In this document: piece after piece, positions 1 through 25,317 of the stretch
Numbering within the stretch: the stretch's first letter is position 1
How the letters are laid out: every line of letters starts with the position of its first letter
Source of the DNA: Lagopus muta
Lineage: Eukaryota; Chordata; Aves; Galliformes; Phasianidae
Reading direction: 5' to 3'
Length of the DNA stretch: 64,000 nt
Assembly (NCBI RefSeq): GCF_023343835.1
Contig: NC_064472.1
Coordinates: forward strand, 43,657,799-43,721,798
Translations under genes and position numbers: made by a program
The notes under the pieces: model-generated
The model's input: only the letters and a program-made list of their open reading frames with translations
What the model was told of the DNA's origin: nothing
Database searches by the model: none

Positions 1-1033
1 AGCAGCATGAGTGCACATGAAGCTGAAGCATCTACATCTGCTCTCTGTGCAGAGAGGAATGGCTCACTGTAATTGAACATCTTTAGTCTTGGAGAAGGAC
101 AGAAATCATGCCACTGTGGTGCCAGGCATATGCAGCTGCATGTTATAGCACAGTTAGAAGACGAGGGGCTGCTTATGTGGCAATGCTGCTGAGACAGAGA
201 TTTAGTAAAGCACACTCTGTGAGGAAATAGTGAAGGCATCTCTGAATGCATGGCAGAGGACAAGTGTATTTGGAAAAGAGAGTAAAACATTAATGAAGGT
301 CCTGAAATCAAGACATCAGTATATGCAGAAGTGTTTTATTTATTTTTAAACACACGTGTGCCTGGTCAGAGTGCATCTCGATCCTTTCTGCGATTCACAA
401 GTTATCTATCTGGATACACACCTCGGTGCCATTTTCCCTCTGGCTGCATTTGTTTATACACTTGTAAATGAATTTGGATTCCTGTTATGCAACAGATAGG
501 CAGGAATAGAAAACAGAATAGTTGGGTGGACACTTCAATTCTAGCTGCTCTAGTTCATGATGTTGCTCCACTGCTCTTGTCCTCACCTCTATTCAAACAC
601 AGACTTCTGCCCTCTCTAAAGAAATTTAAGATTTCCTCATAGGTCCTGTGTTTCTCTAATCCACATACATGCTAGTCTCACTTATTGCAGAGACACCAGG
701 GTCTGGTGCTGGGTATTCTTACATCTGAATGTGTCAGTGTCTCTGTCACAGATGTCTGTGAGTGGCTGCAGGAGGTTCTGATGCACCAGGACTACTAACA
801 AGACGACAGGTTAGAAACGTGAAAATTTGGCACAAGTGGCCCTCAGTGTACAAGAAAGGCCTCGGTGTATTTGGTTTACATGGCAAGATTTTGATAGTGC
901 ACGGAGCTGAAGGGGTGGCCTTCCATGTGAGAAGAGACATGAGGCTGTCTCTAGACACAGCCAGTTCCACCCAGACCTAAACAGACCACCCACTGGCTGC
1001 AGCTGAGCAATCAGCAATCCTCATGACGCTTCT
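1..1033. other. unassigned non-coding DNA
   Basis: No exon, RNA gene or repeat was recognised. Short open frames near 746-980 overlap on both strands and lack any familiar domain. Confidence 0.5.
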
Positions 1034-1039
1034 GTGATA

Positions 1040-1790
1040 ACAAATTTAAGGGAAAAAAAAACTAAAAAAATCCACTGCACAGTAGCTGTGATGCCAGAGA
1101 AAGCTGTGAGAGAAACAGCCATAAAGAGAAAAAGCAGGGAAGGAGGTGCTCCACACCAGAAAAGCGCCCCTGTGGCCTGTGGAGAAGACCAGCAGGCTGT
1201 CCCTGTGCAGCCTGAGGAGGACTGTGTTTGAACAGCCTGGGATGGACTCTACTTGCTGCAGATCTGGCCTGATGGAAGCTGCAACCCATGGAGAGCCCGT
1301 GCAGGAGCAGACTCCTGACAGCAACTGTGGCCTGCAGGACACCTAGACTGAAGCTGTCTATTCCTGATGGACTGTACACTATGGAGTGGACCAGCACTGA
1401 AGCAATTCATGAAGCCCTCACGAGGGACCACATATCAGAGCAGCATGAGAAAGGAGCAGCATGAAGTGCTAACTACAACCACTGTGCTGCTCAGAGTTGT
1501 GGGGAGATGAAGAGTGGGGAGTAGGGAAGAGGATAAGAAAACATAGGGGTAGAAAAGCTATTTTTTAGTTTTGTTTTTATTTATCACTATTCCACTCTGT
1601 TACTGATATGCAATAAATCAAAATATTTTTCCCTGAGTTGAGTCTGCTTTGCCTGTGACTATAATTGACAAATGATATCCCTGTCCTTATCTCAACCTAT
1701 GCATTTTCTCTCCCCCTTTTGCTGAGAAGGAGGTATGGCAGTGGCTTGATGGATGAGCAAAGGGTAACCCACCCATCACACCTGCCTTCC
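1040..1790 (+). mobile_element. LTR-like repeat remnant (avian, degraded)
   Basis: The right half follows, from memory, a common avian interspersed repeat with a conserved polyadenylation signal: CAATAAAT at 1611-1618, then the GAGTCTG...TTTGCCTGTGAC block, TCCCTGTCCTTATCTC, and a terminal GGGTAACCCACCCA. I read it as the R/U5 side of an old LTR on the plus strand. The left half is more diverged and the edge near 1040 is approximate. No internal retroviral genes adjoin it, so it would be a solo remnant. The family name is not certain. Confidence 0.4.
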
Positions 1791-3600
1791 TGAAGGCAGC
1801 CACAGGGCTTAGCACAAGATGCATTGCCATTGCTCCCTATGAGACCCAGGCCTGCCAGAGTCTTTAGCTTCAGAAATCCGTATCTTCAGCAATAAACACT
1901 GAGCGGTATCAACACAAGCTCAGCAGCTATGTGCTTGCTTCCAGAGTACTTAGACTGTCCATAAGCCACACCATGAGATCAGCTATGCATACCAACCCCA
2001 TGCAGAACCTTCCCAAACCCATCCAGAGGAGTGACAGGATGTGTTTCCAGTGAATCACATGCAATCACAGTAGTAAACATCCCTAGAAAAGGAGGACCTT
2101 GCCACACAGACACCAGTGATGCATATATCTAAAACTAAATGTGTTCATAAACACTTTTATCTAGTTTTATACAGTAGGCAATCACATTTTGGTAAACTAA
2201 GCAGAAAGTTGTCAAACAAACACAAAGAAAAGGCTGTAGGCAACACTCACAGACATGAAAGTCACTGCTGATACTCTTAAGTTCCACTGTAAAGTAAAAC
2301 TAGAAAGTTGTGTCAGTAGAACTAGGAATAACTAATTGCTTCCTAATAGCTCAGCCTCAAATATTTTACCCATCATAGTTTCATGTTGCTCTTCCTCCAA
2401 CAACAGGCAGGATTACTGCTTGTTGTAAACCATTTAATGATCAAAAACTTCAGAAACCTTTCATCCTTGAATTAGGCTGAGCCTAATTCAGGGACTTTCT
2501 GACAATTCCCCTTTACTCTGGGAGACATCTTCAAGTGTCCCATTTCTTGGTTCTAAGAAATTCTGCCAGTGTGGAGAATCTGTAAACTGCAAGGTGGAAG
2601 GCAAATGAACCGGCCAGACGAAGGGCTGATGAAGCTACTAAAAAGGCAGCCTTCCTTCCACGCAATCATTTTCAGAAGTCATAACTAGAAAACTGTAAAA
2701 CTTATTACTTGCCTCCCTTGAAGCAGAATCGCTTGCTTTGACAGCCTGTGTTTAGTTTTAGTCACATTTACATACATGCAGCACCAGCTAGCCACAAAGC
2801 GCAAGATAGGACAGGGGAGGACACTCACTCTGCCTGTAGGCTAATGTACCAGATGGGTAGCTTTTTTTTCATAGGACTATTTAAAACCAAGTTTCAACAT
2901 GTTGCAGGCTCTTCAGTTATGCAAGAGTGCTGCAGCAGGAGTAACCATGCACTCTGGACAAAACTCGTGTGCTGTTGTTTACAGCAACCCCCCAGGAGGA
3001 GAAAAAACATCACACTTAGGGGTCAGATCCAGAGACAGATGAAGACTAAATGCATTTCCACTGGGCTGCTGAGTGTGAAGACACCTTATTGAACGATTAC
3101 ATAGGGGGAAAAAAAAAAAAAAAAAGAAAAAAAAAAGAAAAAAGAAAAATAACCACAGCAAAACCACATATTCTGCCCAGTGGCTGAATGGATCATATAA
3201 TGTTTCCGGACACCAGTACCTGAAGGGAAGGCACCACTTTGTAATGTGACACACTGAGCAATCTCAGTGCTGCTAATGAAAGTGGAAGAAAATGGATTTT
3301 TGCTGTTCCAAGAGAAACATCCTCACCATTCATCCAGCAGAGCCCAGAAGCGCAACAGGCATCTACTACACTTTGAATAAAACCATATTTCCCTCCTCAC
3401 AAATCGTAACTGTCCATTAAATTGCTTAATGCAGTGGACAGTGTAAATTTGAAGCAATCCCCTTCCAAGGAGGATGGGAGATGCCCCCCAACGGTGGCTT
3501 GAATCTGTGGTTTATTTCAATACTTACTACAGGTATTTTGCCAGAGCAGTAAATTGGCAAAAGGATATGCTCCCAGCTACTCAGCTGAGTGATTTCACTT
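1791..3600. other. unassigned non-coding DNA
   Basis: No gene recognised. An A-rich simple repeat occurs at 3109-3150. The longest open frame (2748-3092, plus) has no recognisable domain and ends at that A-rich tract. Confidence 0.5.
3109..3150. repeat. A-rich simple repeat
   Basis: A run of about 42 bases, nearly all A with occasional G. Confidence 0.9.
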
Positions 3601-3605
3601 GCTTT

Positions 3606-3653
3606 CATGATCCTTGAGGTCCCTTCCAACCCTGGCTATTCTGTGATTCTATG
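3606..3653 (+). mobile_element. CR1 LINE 3' tail fragment
   Basis: It shows the CR1 3' end in plus orientation: CATGATCCTTGAGGTCCC, TTCCAACCC, then TTCTGTGATTCTATGA. Only the last 50 bases or so remain. Confidence 0.75.
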
Positions 3654-4689
3654 AACACATATTTTGAGGTCAACCCCTGTGAAATTAGGGGTTGTGCTTG
3701 TGCATAAGGACATCAGATTTGTCTCTGAGAGTCTACCTCAGCTGTAGACAGTCTCAGTCTCAGTCTACCTACCTGAGCTGTAGGAAACATCTGGTCACAA
3801 ACTCCAGTCTCTGAAGGCTCTCCTTTACCAAGCAATACAGCAGTGACAGTATGAAACGTCACCTAACCCAAGCCAAAATACAAACACAGTTACAAGCCAC
3901 TGCACGTGTTCTTCCTAGGGTAACCATAGCCTTGAATTGCCACTCCATGAAATGGTGTTAGCTGAGCTGCCACCCCTCCCCAGAGTGGATCCCTCTACTC
4001 TCTCAAGGTAAGACTGCTCAGTCCACATGGCATACGGTTAAAATCAAAGCTAATTACAGGTTTGTTAATTACGTGCCATTAGCTGCTAGGTGACTTCTGC
4101 TTCTAGTCCCCTAAGAGATCCTGTGCTGTGGCTGGGGAGGGCAGGCAGGCTCTGCCTTAACTTGGGAGCCTGAGGTTGCACAGGGTTGTGCAAAGCAGGC
4201 ACACAAGACAGCACACAGCCTTGGCAGCATCCCGTGAGCCCAAAGTACCCCTACACCACCACAAAACAGCAGTGCAGCATTATGACCCTTCAAAGTTTAG
4301 AGAACATCTTCACTCTGCATTCCAGGCACACCTGCCCTGCTCCTGAAAATAAGAGTCTGTGGCTATTGGAAGAGGAGTAAGCCTCGGTGGTGCCCAGCAG
4401 GCGTGCAGCACTTCTCATCCCCAGGGGCTGAGCCATCCTAGCTTTAAGCCCTGGCTCTGTCCTTCCCCCACAAAGGAAAAGAACACCTGACCACTGCCGG
4501 CCGAGAGCCGTCTGTGCCCACTCCTGTCTGCCTCTGCGCTATGGCTGCCCCAGCTCCTCCACCCTGAACCACAACTGGGCGCTGTGGTACCAGAGCTGCC
4601 AGCAGGACCTCTGGAGGCTGGAGGAGCCGCTAACACAACTACGGACGGACTCTTTCTGTGTCTGGGAGCGTTTCTTTCTTAGCCCAGTG
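3654..4689. other. unassigned non-coding DNA
   Basis: No exon or repeat recognised up to the orphan CpG island. An imperfect CAGTCTCAGTCTACCT repeat is visible near 3730-3775. Confidence 0.45.
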
Positions 4690-5062
4690 CCTACGCAGCT
4701 CGGTGGCAGACGGGAACCGCGAGTGAGAGACAACCCTCCCCGCGCCCTCAGCCCACACTGCGCGCAGAGCCACGCGCATGCGCACGGCTTTGACCACTAA
4801 TCAAGATACAAACAAACGCATGCGCAGTGTCCGTTCTCCGTCCTACAGGCACAGCCGAGCGCATGCGTACGCACAGTACGACCGACGGCATCCACGCGCC
4901 TCCGCCCCCCCTCCGCCCCGGACTCCACTGCGGCACTACCGCCCCCGTGCGGCCACGGGCTATCGAGTGGCCCGCCGAGGAAGCGGCACTGCGCAGGCGT
5001 GGAGGCAGTCGGCTGTGGGGCTGGAGGCAGTTTGCTGGCGTAGTGGTAGCCGTAAGAGTGGC
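4690..5062. promoter_or_regulatory. orphan CpG-island promoter with NRF1-like sites
   Basis: CpG content rises sharply here. NRF1-like palindromes or near-palindromes occur at 4774-4784 (GCGCATGCGCA, perfect), 4817-4826 (CGCATGCGCA), 4859-4868 (GCGCATGCGT) and 4990-4999 (TGCGCAGGCG). There is no clear TATA box. A consensus splice donor, GCC|GTAAGA, follows position 5051 on the plus strand. In human the neighbour on this side of SLC49A3 is the ATP5ME/MYL5 divergent pair. I looked for exons of both on either side and recognised none, so the gene driven from here is unknown. Confidence 0.6.
4950..5051 (+). other. possible non-coding first exon
   Basis: The right part of the orphan CpG island ends with TAGCC|GTAAGAGTGG, a strong vertebrate 5' splice site on the plus strand. 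The start is arbitrary. No downstream coding exon was identified before the SLC49A3 3' end, so this may be the first exon of a long non-coding RNA or a chance donor. Confidence 0.25.
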
Positions 5063-7479
5063 GGTGATGCTGCCCACAGCCAGTGCTTTGCTTCATGGCC
5101 TTCGAGATACAGCTCGAAATGACCGAAACTACTCCAGAGCTCCTGATCGCTGCATGACTGAATCCAAAGACCTCAGTCTGTGCTAGACCCAAAATATAAC
5201 AGAAAAGCTGTTTCAGGGCCCTCGAAGACTTAATAATGTTGACATCTTACACCTACATCTCGTAGACATGTCTCAGAAAGGGGCTGGCAGTGATGATGTA
5301 CTACCAGCCCATGGATTTGAGGTAGCAAAGTAGTACAGCTACCAGAGACCCTGAGCCCCAGCTGCTCCCACTAACAGCAGAGTGAGTTTGGCTGTCACAT
5401 ATGTTTGGGCTTCAGGAAAAGCAAAATCTTGGCTTTTGCCACCAGTGGGATTTGACCATGAAAAATGCTGTCTGCCTACTGCTGTTCCTTGTTTGGATCT
5501 TGGGATTTCTAGAGTTTTGAGATGCCCAATGCTCCAGAAGCCCCATTACTTCCAGCCTTCTACTGCCTTCTGCTACTGCCTTGGTTTTTCCTGTCTAGAA
5601 ACTAGAGGCTCCAAATTCAGGACTGCCCCACAGAAACGCCTTGCTGTCTTCAGTGGTCACAACTATGTACTCTGAAAGCCAGACTTGTTCTGTCACCACA
5701 CTCTCAGAGACTGATCTGAGAGTCTGAGACTTCCTGAAATGGGATCTCACAGGGTGTACATGAGAAAAACTTGCCCAGGCAGAAAGTTAATATTGTTCCT
5801 AAAACCTTTCCAAGTTCTTTTTCCACAAAGCCTCCCACATAGTCTAGTTTTGTTCATTCTTGCAGCATATGTGGTGCTGGGACATATTTTCTTCCATCCT
5901 AAACTACCGTTTTGAGTTGAGACAAAGCTACAGAGTGAGCTGTTTGCAAAGCCGTGTGAACACAGTGGAACTGAGAACAGGGCCACTGGTTTTAAACATG
6001 CTACAGACCTAGAGTTGCACTTAATAGCCTAGTCTATATCATAGGTGACCCAGTCCTGTAGGTGTTGTCTTCCTGTACTAGTGGGCAAATAGCTGTGGAG
6101 GCAGCAGGCTCTTTGCTGACATGCCCCATCAGAAGTGCTGCATGGCAGTACTGGTGACTGGCAGCTCACCTCATGGCAGCTCACCTGACCTCTCCACAAG
6201 GCTCTTACGTAGCTGTACTCAAAGGAACATCCTATACAGTGCTTTTATCTGTACAACTCCTTCTGCCTTTCTCACACCTACAGTTAAATCTGGTCTCTAC
6301 AGGACAGTGCAGGTGAGAACTGTTTGGAGAGAAGTGCTTGGTCTCCAGGGTATAGCATAGTTCACCCCTAGACTCCTGAGAACTTGGCCTTCATTTGCCA
6401 GGCCCATGCAGTCCCAAGAGGAGATTGCATCAAGAGGGCAGAGAGCTGTGAGAAGGGTGGAAAGAATGTGCATCCCTATCACAGAGGACTCCTTTAAGAT
6501 CCAGAATTACCTGATGGGAGCAGTTGGCTGACCAACCAAATGACCTTTACATCTTTGCCTTTTAGAAAACCAGAAAGCCTCTAGGGAGACCACACCACTG
6601 CAAGGACCACCCATCTTCGCTAGTATTCTGCAGTACAAGTGATACCTACTACCAAGGCCTTTAATGAGAGTTACTGTGACTGAGAGTCACAGAAAGCTTG
6701 CTAATGCTGTCAGAGCAGACCTTTGGCAGGAAGAAGACACATATCCATCAATCCAGCATGCCAGGGCCATGCCTTAACATCAAAATCCCTCTATCCTGAA
6801 GATTTCAGCTTCCTACTCATAGGCTTTCCAAGGACTGTGAGCAGCAGCTGAGTTATGCACCCCTGAGAAGGACACAGAGCAGTAAGCTAACTGTAGCCAT
6901 GGTTTGACCTGGGCAGAAATTTGACTCTCTTGTTCTGGAGACTAAACGTTAAGTTAGCACAACCAGTACAAATAAATGGTAGTACAAGCTGCGCACAAAC
7001 TACCTAGCTCCACTGTTAGCCACACCATCATGCCTTTTCAGTACGTTTTGAGTGTATGACAACCCTTGTGAAGGAACAGCCCACTTCACATTATATCTGG
7101 AATGCAGAATAAGCTTTGCACACCTGTATGTCTGATGGAAAAAAAAATGTTGCCTTTCAGTGTTCCCTTATATGATTGGATAAAGATAAGAGTATTTAAC
7201 TCCCGTAAGGTAGATTCTGACTAGGACTACAGATTTTGAAGATGCTTGCTATTAGTTACCTCTCTCAACCTGTCCTTGAGCATAAAGGTAACTATAGTAT
7301 CACCTTCAGCTAATTTCATACTGCCTTTCTAGAGATCTAAGATACCACCCAACATCACGATTTCAAACACAACTTCATGCACAAATGCAAAGCATAGAAA
7401 CCTTTCATTTCTGCTGTAGCAGATGTGATGCACCCTTGCATCTATAAAAAGTGAGAAAAGATTATTTTTTTCTTAATAT
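5063..7479. other. unassigned DNA between the orphan CpG island and the SLC49A3 3' end
   Basis: I searched both strands for exons of MYL5 (EF-hand light chain) and ATP5ME and found none. The open frame at 5382-5675 (plus, 97 codons) has no familiar motif. Confidence 0.4.
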
Positions 7480-7500
7480 TTTATTAAATGACCCTTTATT
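7480..7500 (-). terminator. candidate polyadenylation signals (two AATAAA)
   Basis: Two AATAAA hexamers read on the minus strand at 7495-7500 and 7480-7485, in an A/T-rich stretch. They are the nearest canonical signals after the SLC49A3 stop codon. Cleavage would fall near 7.46 kb. Confidence 0.4.
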
Positions 7501-7842
7501 AAAAAACATAAGCATTTGCTAATATATAAATTTATAAAGTACCAAGTGATTTTTGTTTCCCAGTACATCAGGACTCAGAAGTGAACCGGTGTATTTGGTG
7601 TTAATTCCATGTATTAGTCCCAGGGCTGCAGAAATTACCAACAAGTTAGTGTCAGAGATGGCTAATTTCATTCCTCTGACAGATCTGTATTCATCTTGCT
7701 TCACTTCAGTTTAAGACATCCTTCCTGCTCACCTTGACAGACATCAGTACTTGCAAAGGATAGCAAGGCTGGAGCTGTAAGAACTAGCTGACTCCCTAGA
7801 AAGATGCAGGAATTTGTTTTATAAAGGGAGAGAATTCCATAT

Positions 7843-7903
7843 CACGGAATCATCTGAGTTGGAAGGAACCTTTAAAGGTCGTCCTGGCAATGAACGGGAC
7901 ATC
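7843..7903 (-). mobile_element. CR1 LINE 3' tail fragment
   Basis: Reads ACGGAATCATCTGAGTTGG then AAGGAACCTTTAAAGGTCGTC on the plus strand, the reverse of a CR1 3' end. It lies in the probable SLC49A3 3' UTR, in the same orientation as the gene. Confidence 0.7.
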
Positions 7904-9215
7904 TATAGCTAACTACATGCTAACACAGAAGAGAATTCAGTCATTGAGAAAGTTCTTTTTTACCTTATTTCTTAGGGAAAGTGCATTCTTTGCCTTGTGA
8001 ACATCTAACCAGAGTGGAGAAAAACAGTCACTGTTTTCAGAGGTCAACAATTCTGAGATCCCCCTGCAAGCCGCATGGTATGAAACATCCCCAAGTTCCA
8101 CCATCTGTTTTTTTTAGCACCAAAATATTCGAAAGTAGAAAGTCCTGAAGTTGTACATTAAGACCTGAACACCAAAGCAGGACACTGGGCTGCTGTGCAA
8201 GTATTGTTGTCAAATGAAAAGACCATTATACCCACTGTAATTGGTAGTGTAACAGAAGTCCAAAGGGATCTTTTGGGTCACTAACAGTCTCTTCAAACAC
8301 TGAAGAATAGCTGTCAGTTGCAGAGAGAAATTGAACGTTTTGGATGTTGTTTCTTACTTGATTTTCCTCAAAAAAGTCCCTGTAATCTGCAGGAACTTGT
8401 GCAGGTGCCATCCATTCTCTACATAGTCATCTTGCCAGATCTCTTGCCAGTTCTGCGCCACCAAGCACTGCCACACCATTCACGAAAGAGTGACCTGACT
8501 TCTGCATGACTGACTGACTTTCTCCTATGGGAAAGCATGTCTTGGCTTGGTGGAATACACAACCCTAATCACATCAGCAAGTTTGTCTTCTTGTGCAAAG
8601 CTTGAATCAATGGAATTGCAGGACAGATGATGAAACAAACAGAGCCCAGCTAAAACAAACTGATCTAAAATGTCTCAGCATCCAGCAAGTGACCAGACAG
8701 GGCAAGGAAAACTGGCATACTTAATGTCTGCTGCTTACTCATTTTTTCTCAAACAGTCCTGTTTTCTTTTCCTGTTTCTAAGAGAGGACTAAGTGTCTTA
8801 CTTGCAACAGATTTATATTGCAGATCATACACTTACATCTCCTCACTGCAACAGAATGATGTAGCTCCTGCCACACTATTGTGCCTCCTAGGAGCTCCAC
8901 ACTTAACAGGAAGAATCCTTACATTGTATGAGAACCACAGTTCTAGAAGGCAATTTTTCTGGTATGTTTGTGGTAGGAAGTGCTTCCACTCCTTTTAAAG
9001 CTTCTCTTCTGATCCAAGTACACATGCAAAAATGGTGAAATATGATGCTCTTGTTCTCTGCAACATTTCTTCAGCTTGAACCAAGTCAGGGAGAAATCCC
9101 TGTTATCTGTGTAGTTGTCCAGTTCCTTTGGTCTCTCTGGCAGCCCAGTGCTACACTCACAAATAAATACCAGACTGGGGGAAGCATAGCAAATGTGCCC
9201 CAATGCCTGCAGTAG

Positions 9216-9239
9216 CCCCCCCCCCCCCCCCCCCCCCCC
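9216..9239. repeat. homopolymer of 24 C (G on the SLC49A3 strand)
   Basis: An uninterrupted C run on the plus strand, about 140 bp past the SLC49A3 stop codon, so the mRNA would carry 24 consecutive Gs. Confidence 0.9.
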
Positions 9240-9375
9240 TTCTGAAATCCAAAGTGCTTGTTTTGCAGCAGGACCCATATCCCCGCCTGCCAGCTGAGCA
9301 CGTGCAGTCCTGAACCCTGCTCACAGGCCTGAGTCCTTCCCTGACTGGTCCCTTGGTATGCCCTCCTCAGCTGGA

Positions 9376-23432
<14,057 letters not shown>

Positions 23433-23457
23433 CGCGGTTGGATAGACTAGACTCGAC

Positions 23458-23496
23458 TCGGCCCGGCCCGGCCTGGCCCGGCCCGGCTCGGCCCCG
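23458..23496. repeat. GGCCC-type short tandem repeat in promoter
   Basis: About seven imperfect copies of a GGCCC/GGCTC pentamer lie 30-60 bp upstream of the SLC49A3 ATG. Such repeats tend to vary in length and form stable secondary structure. Confidence 0.7.
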
Positions 23497-24359
23497 CCCC
23501 CGCTCTGTGCTTCTCTGGGCGGTCCCGGGCCTTCGCCACCGCTTCCCGGGCGACGGAGCGGGCGTGGCGCTGGGGAGAGACCGACGGTGTTCAGGCGGTG
23601 GGGGGGGCGGGGGTGGAGCGGGGTTCCTTTTGCGCCCCCGTTCTGGTGGAAACAACATCGGCGGCGCGCAGTGCCGAACGTGCGGCGATGAATGCCCGCT
23701 GTTGATGTGTGCTGGCAGCTCCCGCCCTGCTGGGGTGAGCTGGCGCGGCGGTACCAGCGGGGAGTTTACGGGAGAGGAGCGGTGAGTAGGAACATGGACA
23801 GAAGGGAATGCAAGGAGAGCATGAAGCACAGAGGTGTCTCTCAGCCACCGGCATCATGGCTTGGCCCTTTTTTTTGTACGCCTCTCCTGCCCTGCACCTC
23901 CTTATTCTTTGTTGGTGCTCAGCTTCTGCCTGGTGTATCTCCATCAGTCTCCCCCTCCCACGCTCTTTTTCCCCAGCCCAGCATATCCAGTACCCCCTTG
24001 CCATCCCGGCTTTTGTTCTTAGGAACGAGGCAGTCTGAGCCACTTGTCACAGGTGCATCTCAGCTAAGCAGTTTTAAGACACTTGTAGTCAGGCTTCTTT
24101 GGTCTCAGATGTGGGATCACATGTGATATCCACTGGATATACCCAACTGTGTACTGTGTGCATGTGTACTGAGTGGGGCTAGAAAAAACTCTCTTGACAG
24201 TTGCTGTGTGAAAAAAGGTTTATCAACAACTGGGTAGTTAAAGGCTCTGTACCTTGGTTATAAAATGGGTGTGGAATGATTTATGACAGAGACTGGGAGA
24301 GGATTCTGCATCCAAAGCAGTTTTGCAGTACTGATCACTCACAAATTATAGGGTAATTC

Positions 24360-24845
24360 TCTTTTTGGAAAAGACCTCAGGAGGTGCCTGGTCCAACCTC
24401 CTGTTAAAACAGTCAGACCAGGTTCTTCAAAACTTCCACAGATGGAGCAAACACAACTTCTTAGGGCAACCCATTCCACTTCTGTCCTCATGAGGAAGAA
24501 TTTCTCTTTACGTGTAGTCTGTACTACACTGTCTTCAGCTTGTTCATTACCCTTTCCTCCTTACACATAACACTGCAAGTAGACCAGGCATGTTGCAACG
24601 ATTCTCCTACATCCACCAAAGCCTTCCTTCCCCAGCTGAATAAACTGCATTCCCTCAGTCCCTCCTCTTCAAGCAACTGATGCAGCGCCTAGCCATCTTT
24701 GTGGCCCTGCTGTGCTCACTTGAGTTTATTTATGTGTTTCTTTTGTTGGGAGATCCGAAACTGAACACAGTACTCTTGATATGACCTGGTAAGTACTGAG
24801 TAAAACAGAATAGCCCCTTCCTTCAACCTGTTGTCTGTGTTCTTG
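24360..24845 (-). mobile_element. CR1 LINE fragment, older copy
   Basis: Diverged reversed CR1: GGAAAAGACCTCAGGAGGTG and CCTGGTCCAACCTCC at the 3' side, then GTGGCCCTGCTGTGCTC and GAAACTGAACACAGTACTC from the pol C-terminus. It meets a plus-strand CR1 end to end at about 24846. Sequence after 25318 appears to continue the same old element further 5'. Confidence 0.75.
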
Positions 24846-25317
24846 TTCATACAGCACAGTGTGCCAGAATATGTCCAGAGAAGAGCAATGAAACTGGTGA
24901 GCACTCTGGAGCACAAGTCCTGTGAGGAGTGGCTGAGGGAGCTGGGATTGTTCAGTCTGGAGGAGGCTCAGAGGAGACCTCAGTGCACTCTACAACTTTC
25001 TGAAGGGAGGTTGTGATGAAGAGGGATTTGGCCTCTTCTCCCAAGGAACAAACAGGACCAAGGAAATGGCCACAAATCGTACCAGAGGAGGTTTAGATTA
25101 GACATAAGGAAAGCTTTTTCTCTCAGAGTGGTCAGGCACTGGAATGCCTGCCCAGGGAGGTGGTGGAGTTGTCATCCCTGTCAGTGTTCAAGAGGCATCT
25201 GGATGAGGGGATACAAGGTATGATTTAGAGGCTTGTGGTAGCAATGGTGGTGGAAGGACGGTTGGTCTAGATGATCTTGTAGGTCCTTTCCAACCTTGTG
25301 ATTCTGTGATTATGAGA
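24846..25317 (+). mobile_element. CR1 LINE 3' fragment, plus strand, probably nested
   Basis: The CR1 pol C-terminus and 3' tail are well preserved. Landmarks are GTCCAGAGAAGAGCAATGAA, GTGGTCAGGCACTGGAATGC, CTGCCCAGGGAGGTGGTG and TAGATGATCTTGTAGGTCC, and the tail ends TTCTGTGATTATGAG. Flanking minus-strand CR1 on both sides suggests insertion into an older copy. Confidence 0.88.

Larger units (their letters stand above)
7480..9375 (-). other. SLC49A3: probable SLC49A3 3' UTR
   Basis: Downstream of the stop codon the first AATAAA hexamers on the minus strand that I could find are at 7495-7500 and 7480-7485. If used, they give a 3' UTR of about 1.9 kb. It would contain a run of 24 Gs (9216-9239 as C on the plus strand), a CR1 tail (7843-7903) and an unexplained 61-codon open frame (8226-8411). 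No splice sites or cDNA support are visible, so the end is inferred. Confidence 0.4.

Noticed and set aside
3109..3150. A-rich tract as a possible processed-pseudogene tail
   Set aside because: No gene-like sequence lies immediately 5' of it on the plus strand.
4797..5192. 131-codon minus and 114/119-codon plus frames over the orphan CpG island
   Set aside because: Overlapping open frames on both strands of a GC-rich block, with no domain and low-complexity Arg/Pro/Ala content.
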